Positions 33,566 through 46,676 of a DNA stretch of 64,000 nt are shown here, in pieces. Position 1 is the stretch's first letter; each line of letters begins with the position of its first letter. The stretch spans positions 7,242,847 through 7,306,846 of the forward strand of contig CM065699.1 in NCBI GenBank assembly GCA_017654935.2, in the 5' to 3' direction. The stretch comes from Phymorhynchus buccinoides. Taxonomy: Eukaryota > Mollusca > Gastropoda > Neogastropoda > Raphitomidae. Below the pieces are notes generated by a model that made no database searches, was not told the origin of the DNA, and was given only the letters and a program-made list of their open reading frames with translations. The translations under genes were made by a program, and so were the position numbers.

Positions 33566-33975
33566 AAGGAGGGATAGTGCTTGAGGTGTGTGCACGCTAC
33601 AGAAATCATGAACATCTTAGTTCTCTCTGCAACGTGAGTGACCCGGGTTCGAATCCCAACCTCGCCCTTTCTTTCTTGTTTGACAGGAAAATCAAATTGA
33701 TCGTCCAGTCCTTCGGATGGGGACTTATAGCTAGTCTGACCCATGCGCTTTACGCACATAATAATCCCATGGCAGTTGAAATTTGGTAAGAGCAGGGAGA
33801 AATCCTGCTGCCTGGTATGGCCAAATTGATAGCTAGGTTTCCCAAGTCTGCCCCCCCCCCCCCCCCCCAATTTTATTATTTTAATGGGTTGGCGCTGCGC
33901 TTGCCGCAACGCGCTCTCAGGGGGGGAGCAGCCTGAATTTCACAGAGATAAGTTTCTGTGACTTGAATATACCAA
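33566..33975 (+). mobile_element. tRNA-headed SINE with a different head but shared core
   Basis: CCCGGGTTCGAATCCCAACC is a perfect B box. The 3' part (GCGCTTGCCGCAACGCGCTC...GAATTTCACAGAGA) resembles the core of family 1. It lies about 600 bp after the EEPD1 stop. Confidence 0.65.
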
Positions 33976-34138
33976 GCACAAAATACAGATCTCTGTGTCT
34001 GCGTGTCCGGGCCTCTTCATTTGGCGTTTGATGACTGGCCTTGCTTTTACCATGGGGGGTTTATTTCGGAGCCTTTCTGGTAGTGTTTGACACAAGAGTT
34101 AGAGAGTTGACTATGAGGCTTTTGGTTAGGCTAGGCTA

Positions 34139-34503
34139 GGTACATTATAGTCACAGAGGCGTCTCTGTGAAATTGGGGTTGCTCCCACCTGGAGAGCGCG
34201 ATGCAGCCAGAGGCGCGCCACTCAATTTTTAAAAAAATTTTGGCATACGATTTTTGTGTGACTGATGAGGAGGGAAGGAGGGGGGTAAATTTTGACCAAA
34301 TGGCAACTTTTTCGTTGCCACTGGGTTTAACATGTGCTAAGTGCATGGGCACACGGGACCTCGGATTATCGTCTCATCTGAAAGACTCCACGTTCAGACC
34401 GCAAGGCCTAGTGCAAAGTGAGAGGAAAATTCCCCTGTACCCAGGTTTGAACTCGGGTTTACTTGACACGAAGCGAACGTGCTACCACTGTGCCACTCTA
34501 CAC
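34139..34503 (-). mobile_element. tRNA-headed SINE (family 1), minus strand, full length
   Basis: Same layout as the 26510 copy, with head CCACTGTGCCACTCTACA and core GGTTGCTCCCACCTGGAGAG. Confidence 0.85.
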
Positions 34504-35749
34504 TATACTACGTCTTGGTGAGAGGAAAGGGCCATAATTTTAGGACTGAGTTGACCATGCCACCTTGTGACGAGTCAGGGGCAGAGAATATTCCGTGACT
34601 GTATGCTAATACTTTGTGACAGGCAAGGGCGATAATCTTATGCAGGTGGCACACGTGTCTCGGTGCATGAGACAAGTCAAAACATATTTGGAAAGATAAT
34701 TCAGGGATGGACACTTGATAAATAATTGTTGACAAATTTGGAGTGTTGTTCAATGATGGCAGGAGTTAGTCTGTGACTTCTTGATGCTGAAATTACCGAT
34801 GATTTTGTTAAAAAACTGAAGATGTCTACGGTTTATTATAATGGTAAATAACCGGTGATTCGTCGAAACGGTGAGAGTTTTATAATTTGCAGAAGTTTAT
34901 CTTTGGTCACAACATGGTTGAACAGATGACCAACATATGACAAGACTGATGTTAGTATCCTTGTTCTTACTTTTTGATGCAAAGGTAGTACAGACAAAGT
35001 TTTCTTTTTAATGGAAATTTAATTTTTGGCCAATTATTAACAAAATCCAGGTTTATCTAACTGTAATGGTACATCTTGGCTGAAGATCACTCAAAGACCA
35101 TGTTGTTTTAGATCTCCGCGAAATAGTTTGGTACAGATGATCGACTAAACGTGGTCACCCAAAAAGAATTTGTTAAAAAATGTTGTCGCATAAAATCAAA
35201 TTTAGGTTATGCAAGCAGAAGATTACTACGACATTTTACAACAGATCACAAAGCAATCCTTTAAGAGATCACAATTGTCTTTTTTTGTGCATCCCTGTTT
35301 TTTGTGGTGTTGTTTTTTCATTGTGTATTGTTTTATGCTGAGGTAGCTCGAACATAGTAAAAAAACAACAACCATGCTCTTGTTATTTTGCTAACAATTT
35401 AAATTGTGTTTGATTTTGGAAGTGCTTTTCAAAGTGTTATTGCCAGATGTGCAAGATGCAATTGACTTGAGATGAATACAGTTGGGTTTTTTTGAAAGAA
35501 AGAAAGAAAAGGAGGTTTATGGGACACATTTTGGAAAAGTCTCTTACAGCAGATCACAAGATATGATGATGTGGTTGAGGGAAAAAAAACTGGCATTGCT
35601 TGTTAAAAACAACAGCAGCAACAAACTCGCCTTTGAAACACAATGCCCAGAACGTGACCCAGCACAGTGTACAATTTTAACATGCACTCACGCACAAAAT
35701 ATGATGATTGTAGGTTTTTAAAAAGTTACCTTTGTGATGATTGTATTTG
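34504..35749. other. intergenic, nothing recognised
   Basis: AT-rich, no ORF with recognisable similarity; could hold EEPD1 3' UTR if transcription extends this far. Confidence 0.45.
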
Positions 35750-36808
35750 TTTGAAAAGAGCACCCAGCTCATCTTGAGATGCCTTCAGCAATGCAGACCT
35801 GGTTGGATTGTATTTGTTTGAAAAGAGCACCCAGCTCATCTTGAGATGCCTTCAGCAATGCAGACCTGGTTGGATTGTGTTTGTTTGAAAAGAGTACCCA
35901 GCTCATCTTCAGATGCCTTCAGCAATGCAGACCTGGTTGGATTGTATTTGTTTGAAAAGAGCGCCCAGCTCATCTTCAGATGCCTTCAGCAATGCAGACC
36001 TGGTTGGATTGTGTTTGTTTGAAAAGAGCACCCAGCTCATCTTCAGATGCCTTCAGCAATGCAGACCTGGTTGGATTGTGTTTGTTTGAAAAGAGCACCC
36101 AGCTCATCTTCAGATGCCTTCAGCAATGCAGACCTGGTTGGATTGTGTTTGTTTGAAAAGAGCACCCAGCTCATCTTCAGATGCCTTCAGCAATGCAGAC
36201 CTGGTTGGATTGTGTTTGTTTGAAAAGAGCACCCAGCTCATCTTCAGATGCCTTCAGCAATGCAGACCTGGTTGGATTGTATGTGTTTGAAAAGAGCGCC
36301 CAGCTCATCTTCAGATGCCTTCAGCAATGCAGACCTGGTTGGATTGTGTTTGTTTGAAAAGAGCACCCAGCTCATCTTCAGATGCCTTCAGCAATGCAGA
36401 CCTGGTTGGATTGTGTTTGTTTGAAAAGAGCACCCAGCTCATCTTAGATGCCTTCAGCAATGCAGACCTGGTTGGATTGTGTTTGTTTGAAAAGAGCGCC
36501 CAGCTCATCTTCAGATGCCTTCAGCAATGCAGACCTGGTTGGATTGTGTTTGTTTGAAAAGAGCACCCAGCTCATCTTAGATGCCTTCAGCAATGCAGAC
36601 CTGGTTGGATTGTGTTTGTTTGAAAAGAGCACCCAGCTCATCTTCAGATGCCTTCAGCAATGCAGACCTGGTTGGATTGTGTTAGTTTGAAAAGAGCGCC
36701 CAGCTCATCTTCAGATGCCTTCAGCAATGCAGACCTGGTTGGATTGTATGTGTTTGAAAAGAGCACCCAGCTCATCTTCAGATGCCTTCAGCAATGCAGA
36801 CCTGGTTG
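35750..36808 (+). repeat. 67 bp minisatellite, about 16 copies
   Basis: Unit TGTTTGAAAAGAGCACCCAG CTCATCTTCAGATGCCTTCAGCAATGCAGACCTGGTTGGATTG; two units lack bases at CTTCAG. Between EEPD1 and the antiporter gene. Confidence 0.96.
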
Positions 36809-37116
36809 CTCTACTCTTTTCTGAGTAGCATGCTACACGATTCAGATCTCTGCTACTCTTCAAAATTGACAATTACGCTCTTTAATTCCTGACTGCCACT
36901 TATTTACGGTAAATAGTGTATATGAGGGTTTTAATCAATAGGACTACACATTTCACATAAAGCCTACTCATTTAGGCTATCCAGACTACTCGAGGCTTGT
37001 GTAGGGGGTAACCGGGTCTGGCAATGAAGAAAAGATTCGAGCGTGCACAGGAGAAACAAAGGATTCTACACTGGAGGAACTGGAGTTTGCAATTCGGAAA
37101 CATTTGAGTTTGCCTA

Positions 37117-37795
37117 GGAGAAACAATGAGAAACAATGGAGTTTGCATAAGATAAACAATGGAGTTTCCATAGGAGAAACAATGGAGTTTGCATAAGATA
37201 AACAATGGAGTTTCCATAGGAGAAACAATGGAGTTTGCATAAGATAAACAATGGAGTTTCCATAGGAGAAACAATGGAGTTTGCATAAGATAAACAATGG
37301 AGTTTCCATAGAAGCAATGGAGCTTGCATATGAGAAACAATAGTTTCCATAGGAGAACAATGGAGTCTGCATAGGAGAAACAATGGAGTTTGCATAGGAT
37401 AAACAATGGAGTCTGCATAGGAGAAACAATGGAGTTTGCATAGGATAAACAATGGAGTCTGCATAGGAGAAACAATGGAGTTTGCATAGGATAAACCATG
37501 GAGTCTGCATAGGATAAACAATGGAGTCTGCATAGGATAAACAATGGAGTTTGCATAGGAGAAACAATGGATAGGAGAAACAATGGAGTTTGCATAGGAG
37601 AAACAATGGAGTTTGCATAGGAGAAACAATGGAGCTTGCATAGGAGAAACAATTGAGCTTGCATAGGAGAAACAATTGAGCTTGCATAGGAGTGAGCTTG
37701 CATAGGAGAAACAATGGAGCTTGCATAGGAGAGACAATGGAGCTTGCATAGGAGAAACAGTGGAGTTTGCATAGGAGAGACAATGGAGTTTGAAG
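37117..37795 (+). repeat. 23 bp minisatellite, about 29 copies
   Basis: Unit AGGAGAAACAATGGAGTTTGCAT, with AGATAAAC, TTTCCAT and CTTGCAT variants arranged in alternating blocks. Confidence 0.95.
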
Positions 37796-40384
37796 TGGAA
37801 ATACAATCAAGATTGCTTTGAAGAAGCGACAGAGCCTGCTTTGAAGAAACTAAAGGTTGCGATGAAGTGTGCAAAGGAGAAGCAATAGATTTTGCTATGG
37901 AGAGGAACTGAAGACAATGGAGTTTGCAGTTGAGAAACGATGGAGGAATGATAAATGTTGCAGTGGAAAGAATCTGCTTGCTGTAGAGAGAAACTTGAGA
38001 GAGCAGAGACAGGTGTTAGCATGCCACAAACTCTAGGATGAAAATACTCCATGTGAAATACTCCCCAAAGATTATGTCAGATTTTGTGTGTGGCTGTTGC
38101 ACAATGTGGTTATTTATTTTCTGTGAAAAAGGATGCACCAAGATTGGATGATATATAATAATTGACTTTTCCTCGTGTGATAAATGGGCGAGCTTTGTTG
38201 TCAAGGTATGCTTTGTGAAGTACTATCTCTTGTGAAGATAATGTTCCGTGTTTTATACACCATGCATTTCTTTGCATTTTGAAGCGCACTCTCAGAAATG
38301 TTCTATAAATATTTATTATTTTTTATATATTTTTTATTGTGAAATATTTCTCATCCAGCACGTTACGAGATGTCAGTAAATGTGGATGAAAAAGAAGAAC
38401 AATCATATTTTGTAGAAACAGTCTTAATAAAAGGAAAAAGTGTGAGAGTGATAGAAGTCATACTGGATATTGTTTTTGTGGATGAGATTGTTCTTGTGCA
38501 TTCATTATATTATATTCCTGTGCATGGACAGTGCTATTTGGCACTCAAATGTTTGTATGAGTAAATGGGAGGGGTTTGTCAACATCTGCAGCGATGTGAG
38601 AGTTATGCGCATAAGCGCGTAAATGCGGTTTTTCTATTGAACTGAATATAAAATAAAAAGAGTACAGAGAGAGAGAGAAGATCGTGCAGATTGATGAGTT
38701 TGGTAGATATAGCACACAGTGAAGATGAAAGAAGTTTGTAGCACAAGTGCATTCCCTTGACTGAATTTCGTAAGCTTCTCTGTGGTTGGCTAGCTACGTC
38801 CAATGGCAATGTGCCTTTTTCATGCGTTTGGTACTTCCTCCGTGTCATTTCGAAGAAGTATTTGAATGTTTTTAAAGCTATTGAGAGAAATGTTCCATCT
38901 TCAACCATGAAACTTGTACATCACACCATAGGATAGATGTGAAGAAAGAGGAGATCGACAAAGGATGCCAACACAAATTTGACAGGGCTTGGTTGGATGA
39001 AACTGTATGGAACATGTATCGGGGTTTGTGTAGCGGATAACCTAAAGAAAATTTTAATGTTGCTGGCAAAGTTTTGTTTATGTACTTTGACGATACCATC
39101 GTCTATGATTTTTGGTTTGGGGCCCCCCCCCTCACATCCGTGCATGTAGTTTTTGTGAGCATGGCTAGATTGTGGTGTGCGATTTCTGAACAGTCTTTTA
39201 AACAATGTGTTTGAATCAAGATCCATTTTAAGCATTAAGTGAATGTTAGAACTGTATAAAGTATGCAAACTGAATGTAATGGCAACAGGCCTCTCCTTGC
39301 CTTTTGATTTCATCTCTTATCTCAATTTCCCCTCAAAAAGTGATTTTATAGATTGTATGTTTCTCTTTCTCTGTGTGTTTTCTATACTTTTAAGAAGAGG
39401 TTGTGTGTGTGTGAGTTCAACTTTTTATAGTTGATTTGACAATCCAAGTTCAGTCCAGTGTGTGTGCGCCGCGTATGCGTGCGTTTTACTTAAAATAATC
39501 ATTTTAGTTGCTTTTATGTTTCAGCTGCTTATGCACAATATCTTTTGAGATAAAATAAGTACATTGAATATCTGTTTTAGTATGCTTATTAAAACAGTGT
39601 GTGTGTGTGTGTTATTTTGATTGTTTTTGCATGTATCTCTTTTGGTACTTTTGGTACTGCTGTGAGCAACTAAAATGGCATACTGCACTCAAATTTGTCA
39701 ACACCCCCACCTCTTCTTTTTTTTCTTTTCTTTTTTTTACATAGATAGGTGCATGCTTTGTACCTCTAAAATGCTTCCTATGATTGCCTTTAGAAAAATA
39801 ATTGAAAATAGGTTTTTTTATGCATCTCTGATTTTTTTTTTTTTACAATTAGTTTCAAAGTCTATGCATATGCCCTTAATCAGTTAATGCAAGAATCTTC
39901 ATATTTATGCTCTCAATGCAGACTTACAGTGCATTCCTTTTTATTAGGAGTGTTTTCAAGTAGCTTTTTGGGGTTGGTTCTTTTAGTGTTGGCTGGGTTT
40001 TTTATAACTAAAGCTGGTCTTCAGAATGCCTCGATTTCAGATTCAAGTAGCTAAAAAAGGGAGAAAATTTAACATGAAATGATCTCAAACTGCATTGACT
40101 TTTGTAATGCACACACGCACACACATACACACACACTTTTGGTTTAACGTTTATTATGTGTGTGTGTGCACGTGCGTAAAAGTGTGTACATACATGCATG
40201 CATATGTGCTGGTAAAATGATCTTGTGTGTTTTCCCCACTTAAAATGATGTCTCTTTGCATTTTATTCACTGTCTCTTTGCTTTATATGATTTTGTACTT
40301 AAGCATAGAGAGCATCGAACAAACCAGAATCAAACGAAATTGTGCCATTAGGACACGGAACGGAAACTGATCCCTTCATATCAC
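37796..40384. other. intergenic, nothing recognised
   Basis: AT-rich, short open frames only. GGGTTTGTGTAGCGGATAACC (39022) and a similar GGCTTGTGTAGGGGGTAACC (36993) hint at a dispersed repeat. Confidence 0.45.
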
Positions 40385-40680
40385 AAGACATAGAAACAAC
40401 GAAACTGTCAAGAATTTGTATTGACAAAAGGAGTTTAAAACAATCAAAATGTCAAGGATTTGTATTGACAAAAGGAGTTTAAAACAATCAAAATGTCAAG
40501 AATTTGTATTAAGAAAAAGTAAGATTGAAACGAACAATCAAAATGTTAAGAATTTGTTATCGACAACAGACAGATCTAGACAAACAATCAAAAGGAATTT
40601 ATATCAACCAAAACAGGTTGAAACTAATGATAAAAATGTTAAGAACTTATAGTATAAAAAAAAGAAAAGATGAAAACAAT
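40385..40680 (+). repeat. degenerate AT-rich tandem repeat
   Basis: AATCAAAATGTCAAGAATTT and TTGTATTGACAAAAGGAGTT recur with about 45 bp spacing and growing divergence. Confidence 0.8.
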
Positions 40681-41206
40681 GAAAGTGTTAAATGAATTTG
40701 TAGTGACAAACAGTAAGGGTATATAAAAGACAGGCTGATGAAATATTTGATGATTTGACGATGACATTGACTGACAATGTTGATAATGGGGATGATGATG
40801 ATAATGTTTGAGGATAATGATGATGACGATTAGGATGAGTGATGACGATGTTTTGACAGAAAGGATCCTTGCCTGTACATTGGTGCTGAAAGAACAAAAG
40901 TTTTGTTGGTGTGTTCATATGATTGTATATCCTTATTTTATTTTATTTCTTTGTCCTTTGACGATCTACGGTCGCAAAGGAGTATGAATTTGTTCGTGTA
41001 TGTTTTTTTGGGTTTTTTGTGTGTGTGTTTTTTTTTTTGTCTGTCCCAAGGATATCTCCTGAACCGCTTGTTTTGCCTGTATTCGTTTGTGTTTGTTTTG
41101 TTGTATTAAAATGGGATTGCATGAGATTCAAATCAAGATTGTGCTCGTTTCCATCTTTGTCTCACTTTAAATTTCTCTCTCTCCCTCTGACTCTTATGTG
41201 TCGCAC

Positions 41207-41244
<38 letters not shown>

Positions 41245-41363
41245 TGTGTGTGTGTGTCAAGTCAATTCAAAATTTTATTTCCAGATGGGAACATTGTATA
41301 AGCAAAAACATGCTTTTTTTCAACACTCTGTGTGAGTGTGCGTACGTACATGTATTGTTTTAG

Positions 41364-41462
41364 TATTTGGTATATTCTAGTCACAGAGACTTATCTCTTT
41401 GAAATTCGGGCTGCTCTCCCACGGAGAGCGCGTCGCCGCAAGCGCAGCGCCTACTCATTTTA
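41364..41462 (-). mobile_element. SINE 3' fragment, minus strand
   Basis: TAGTCACAGAGACTTATCTC and GGAGAGCGCGTCGCCGCAAG match the 3' core of the 33566 SINE. Confidence 0.65.
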
Positions 41463-42234
41463 AAAAAATGTATGTGTAAATCTTTGTGCATGTGTCTCTC
41501 AGTCTGTCTGTATGTATATCTGAGTGTCTGAACATCCTTGAATTCTTGAACTGATGATTATGAAAATTGGCTGACCCGTTCCAAACATCCTAAGGCATCC
41601 TAAGAGATTGATCATTTGATGCCACATTTTTCATTTCACTTACAGATCCTGATTTAATAACTTTAAAAAGTGACAATTAAAAAACATGAAACAAAAAACC
41701 CCTTTTTTTTTGCTTTGTGCCCCATTGCAAGTGGTTTAGGGCGGTTGGAGATGATGAATCAAAATGGAGAACATGAATTTAAAAAAAAAAAAATTTGCTT
41801 ATAAAAAAGTTTTCAATAATGTCCCAATCTTTCTACCTCTTGGATTGTCATTAAAGAGTTAGACTCATTGGAACTACTTGTATATATTTCTTTGTTGATT
41901 ACTCAGACAGTTTACTGTCATATGAGTGCAGATGCATCATGCTGCTGTTAAGTGTTATGCGCCTAAGTAAGAAATAGTTAGGCCCAGCATGTCCATCATC
42001 GGCAGCTGGAGAAAATCTTCTGCAAGAGTTTCTGGAACCAACGCAGGAGAATGGGCCAGAAAGATAGATGACAGTAAGCAAAGGGAAAAGGCAGAGTGAA
42101 AGAGAGCGACAGATTAGAGGAAGTTACAAGCACAGTTCGAGAAGGTGGGGGAATTATTTGTACGAAAGAACCCCCCCTCCCCCCCTATTCCCACAGTCAA
42201 ACTTCTGTTTGACTTGCCGCATTGATCTGTGTTT

Positions 42235-42315
42235 CAAGTCAAGTCAAAATGATCTTTATTGAGGGTTAAAGAATAAGCTAACAAGGCTTTTTTTCATCCT
42301 GCCCTCCAACAAAAA
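42235..42315 (-). mobile_element. retroelement tail fragment (CAAGTCAAGTCAAAATGATC type)
   Basis: TCAAGTCAAGTCAAAATGATCTTTATT also occurs at 28383 and in variant form at 41258. On the minus strand this reads AATAAAGATCATTTTGACTTG, a plausible polyadenylation-end of a LINE or SINE. Confidence 0.55.
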
Positions 42316-42889
42316 TACAAACATCATGAAAATGCATAATAATTACAGGGTGTTTGGAGTCATGTGAACAGGGTAGTAATGTTAATGAGATGAAAATAAA
42401 ATACCTTTTGGTTGTATATTATATTCACTTATACATTGTTGATTGAATTCAAGAATTGCGCTTATATAGTTTCTATGCAGTATTTTGGCAAGTTTGTATA
42501 TTAGAAGAACACCCCCACCCCACACCCCTCATGTTTAGGATTCTCAATCTCAAAGTCTGGCTCTTTCAGTTTTATGACAATAACCCCAGGCTGATCCTAA
42601 CCCTATCCCTTTCATGAGAATGGCAGAATGTTGCTTCTCAGTGAAAATGTTCAAAGGGAAAATGTGATGGGGGTTGACTAATGTACAAATTAGCCTCTTT
42701 TTATTTTATCTGATCATGGCGGGCGTGCAATCTAACAAACATTTTTATGACTTTGGGGGGCATTATAGATCAATATGTGCCTGTCATTTCCTGTTTGAAA
42801 GTGATGAAAATGATTGATTATTTAAATGTGGAGAAGATATGTCGTTTATTGAATAGTGATAAAAAAATGTTTTTGTGGCATATAAGGTA

Positions 42890-42982
42890 TTTGGTACTTT
42901 ATTGTCACAGAGGCGTCTGTGTGAAATACGGGTTGCTCCCATCTGGAGAGTGCGTCGCAGCCAGAGGCGCGCCACCCAATGT
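42890..42982 (-). mobile_element. SINE family 1, 3' fragment, minus strand
   Basis: GTCACAGAGGCGTCTGTGTG, GGTTGCTCCCATCTGGAGAG and GCCAGAGGCGCGCCACCCAA match the 26510 copy. Confidence 0.75.
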
Positions 42983-43124
42983 GTTTTTTTGCATGCAATA
43001 AGAGCGTCTGAATCTTTTGTTTATTAAGGTTTTGTTTTCTGAGGGGTGTCATTTTAAAATTGAATTGACAAGATGTTATATCATTTTGGTTGCATTTTGT
43101 GTTAAACAAATGTGAATGGACAGG

Positions 43125-43152
43125 TGCACACACACATGCACGCACACGCGTG

Positions 43153-43200
<48 letters not shown>
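43125..43200 (+). repeat. CA microsatellite
   Basis: GCACACACACATGCACGCAC then pure CA. Confidence 0.97.
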
Positions 43201-43544
43201 ATTTGGAAAAATGTGGTTTAAGCGCTGTTAGCTATATCAAAGTATTAGGGAATCCAGAGATGTTTTTAAAATCAGGATTTACTCTTCTTCTTATTGACCG
43301 GGATAGGCTTGGTATGAAGAATCTTGGGTGCTTTTAGCATATCTTTCTGGGTAGTTCATTCTTTTGGTGAATTTTTGTTGTTGCTTTAATTATTATTATT
43401 TTACAATAGAATAATTTACAATGAGAGAGAATGTGTATTCTCAGGGATGCACACATGTCTGAATATGCAAAAAAAAAGTACAAATTCAGATATGCAGTTT
43501 TGTCATCTATTGTTTCTTTGGTAAAGGTCAAGATGTTATGCCCC

Positions 43545-44200
43545 CCCTAGGTATCTTGTCTAGATTTTTATTTTTCTTTTATTGACTTTCTTAATCATAA
43601 AGCTGTATTTTAGGAAATTTTTAGCTAATAGCAATTTTTGGAATACGTTTGAACCCAGACCCTAACCCTTGCCCTAGATAGAAATCCCTACCCCACTTTT
43701 TATAAGCCAAATAAAACGCAACGAACTACATCAACTGTGTTCAATCGTTTTGTGTACTGCAGTACATAGTGGGGGGTAGGGTTAGGTTTAGGGCTAGGGT
43801 TAGGTTTAGTATTCCAAAAAGGTTATTAGCTTGTTAATAAGTTCCTAAAATACAGCTTTATGTATGCTGGTAAGAAAGGCAAAAACGGAAAAAAGAATTA
43901 ACCGAGAAATGCAGGGGGGGTGGCACATCTTTACCTTTGCCGTTTCTTTGTTGCTGAATCTATATCATTATGCAAAGAAAAGGTATGTTGTCTAGATTTT
44001 TCTGTTTCTTTTAATGACGATTTTAATCATATTGATATGCAAAATGTAAGTGGTAGCAATAGCAATAATATGCAAGACGTTTGAACCCAGATGCGCTTGT
44101 TTATTTAGATAGAAATCTTTTTGCCACTTTTTATATGCCAAATAAAATTGATATATTGTGCATGTTTTCTACATCCAATGCTGCTCAATCGTTTTGTTTC
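43545..44200 (+). repeat. ~435 bp tandem duplication with internal inverted repeat
   Basis: AGGTATCTTGTCTAGATTTT at 43549 and AGGTATGTTGTCTAGATTTT at 43981 start paralogous stretches sharing GTTTGAACCCAGA and TATGCCAAATAAA. The first copy also has inverted flanks (AAAGCTGTATTTTAGGAA / CCTAAAATACAGCTTTA) around G-rich GGGTTAGG motifs. Confidence 0.75.
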
Positions 44201-44449
44201 ACTTTGGGTTTTTCTTTCCAGTATGTGTGTCTTTGTCTGTGTGGCTGGGCAAGGTTTTTCATTTTAATTGTGCAATGTAACTTGTTAATAAGAACATACA
44301 CACACACGCAGGCATGTATGCGCGCATGCACGCACTCACACACACATCTGTTGAAGGCACAACTGGGGTATTTAAGAGCCGATCCCAGGAATCGGGTAGT
44401 CAGTCGTGAGTGGGAGAGAGAGAGAGAGAAACAAGATTTTTTACACTCC

Positions 44450-46672
44450 TAGCTGCGGGCTTTCGCCTAAACCAGCTTAGTTTTTCCCTCCTTTTGCGTT
44501 TGAAAAGGGATGCTTTCGCTGCGAGTTGCCAAGCACTGGGTAAACTGACATTTTTAGCCTACTGCTTGCTTATATAGTGCCGCGCTGGCTTTAATACATG
44601 TATTAACACACACAGAGACACACACACCACTAGATAGTATGCCTAGGTACTCACTAATGCCTGGTGATTGTATTGTTCACAAAGTTATTGTCGATCTGGT
44701 TGATTTCTGAAAGGGGTGTTTTACATCCATTTCTCCCTACACTTTATTTGCTTGTTTTTGTTTGTTGCTCAAAGGTGTTCAAACATTTCCTTTAGTGAGT
44801 ATTTTGCCATCAGTGAAAATGGTTCATCATTCTGCTATTAGTTTATATCACATTTGTGCTGAAGTTATGCTTAGCTTGCCTGTGTTTTCAGACGATTTAT
44901 CATGTATTGTCTAGGGACTTTGCTGTGCGTATTTGTGGGGTTTTGTTTATTTTTTTACTGGGTTTTTTTTTCTTCTTTGCTGCACAAGCACAAAGTATTG
45001 TAATGACAATTTTGATTTTTTAAAATAACTTGTTGCCTCTCTTTCCTTAAACGCTTTATCTGCAAATGTAATAAATCTTGAAATTACATGTCTGATTGTG
45101 GTAGATTCTAACAGCAATAAGTTGAACAAAATCACTGGGTAATATAACAATGAAATAGGTGAATGAGTGCTAAGATGGTTGGCGAAATAACCTGTTTCAA
45201 TTTCCTAGATGTCAAATTGTTGGAGTTTTATTTTTTCATTACTGCTAATTCTATCTTGAAAGTAGTTACGTCTGTTAAATGCAACACTTTAAGTAGTTAT
45301 TTTGTATGATTGGCTTGTATTGCAGAAAATCAAAATGTTATACAGAGTAATTTGATATTTGCTATGTCATGTGACTCAACGAGACAGCAGTAGTTTGCTC
45401 GCTTATGAATATTTTATTTCAGTTGTTTAAAAAAAAAAGGTGATTTTTGTTGTTGTTTTATTCAAACTGTATTGAACTGATTTAAGCTGAATGCACAAAA
45501 CTGTTTCTATGAAGAATTTGTAAAGTGAATTTTGTATTGCATCATATCGCATTTACATGAGTGAAAGTAGTTCAGGCATGCTCCTGAAATCAGGATTGAA
45601 AAGCTGACAGAAAGGGTCTTCAGGATTGGCCATCTTGTCATCTGGATCAACAGGCTTATAAAATCAAACATTTCTGCCGACATTGATATAAAACAAGGTG
45701 ATAGACATGCAGTTCTAACACCACCCCCACCCATCCTGTATACACAGACACACACACATCGCGATCACCACTTCAGGATTGGGAAGATTCAGAGAACATG
45801 AAAACGTGTCATTTTAGGATTGAGAGAATGTTTTACTTTCCCCCATGCATTCATTCTCATCAAGACTCATGATGGTCAAGTCAACTAAGTTGGCACATGA
45901 TTCATTCACGTTCAAATAATTTCCCGATTCAAAAGTTTCCTTGACCAAGAAATCAGCACAAAATAGGTGGGAGGAGGTACAAGAAGATGGAAATAATTAC
46001 GCTGTTTATATAAAGGGTGGAAATGTTGCTTTGTCAGTCCAGTCTTAACTTTTTTGTACTTACCGGTAGTATAATGGTAGTAGAATTTGTGTTTAAAATG
46101 ACAAGACAACTTAAAGAAATAAAGAGGCTTCAAGTACTAAAGATGATTCGCATGTGTTTTGTTTTTTTCTTTTCACAGGATATGTATATCAAAGTTTGGT
46201 GCTGATGTTGGTGTGTGTGTGTGTGTGTGTGCGCACGTGCGTGTGTGAACAGTTATGGAGTTTAATTTAAGAACTGTGTGAGTTTTTCCTCTTTTTTTTG
46301 GTATGTCCATGAATTTCTGCATATGCAAATACCACGTGTGCATTCTTTGTATGTAAACAATACATAGTGTGTTGTTAGTTATCTGTGGATATTTTATATT
46401 GAAGGATAACGGTATGACGTTAAAGGTCATGTTTATATTTGACATAGCATGGGTTAGTTACAGTTCATGCATATGTGTACATGTGTTTGTCTGTGTGTAG
46501 TAGCATTGCCTGTTAAGCATTTATGTATATGAAAAGCATCAACAATCCAATCATGACTATGACATGTATATACAGTTATTTATTTTACATGGAAACACAA
46601 ATGTTAGGGTTGTTTGTTTTTTCTAATAAAAAGTGTTGTTTGAAATCTGTTAAATTTATGTTTGTAAACTGT
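44450..46672. other. intergenic, nothing recognised
   Basis: AT-rich, short frames, a GT tract at 46210-46248. No exon or repeat family member recognised. Confidence 0.45.
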
Positions 46673-46676
46673 TTAA

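Noticed and set aside
36972..37874. Minus-strand frames rich in LLCKLHCFSYA
   Set aside because: Produced by a 23 bp minisatellite; hydrophobic appearance is a repeat artefact.
38370..38564. 64-residue ORF (MSVNVDEKEEQSYFVETVLI...)
   Set aside because: Plausible composition but no recognised family, no splice context and short; could be chance in AT-rich DNA.
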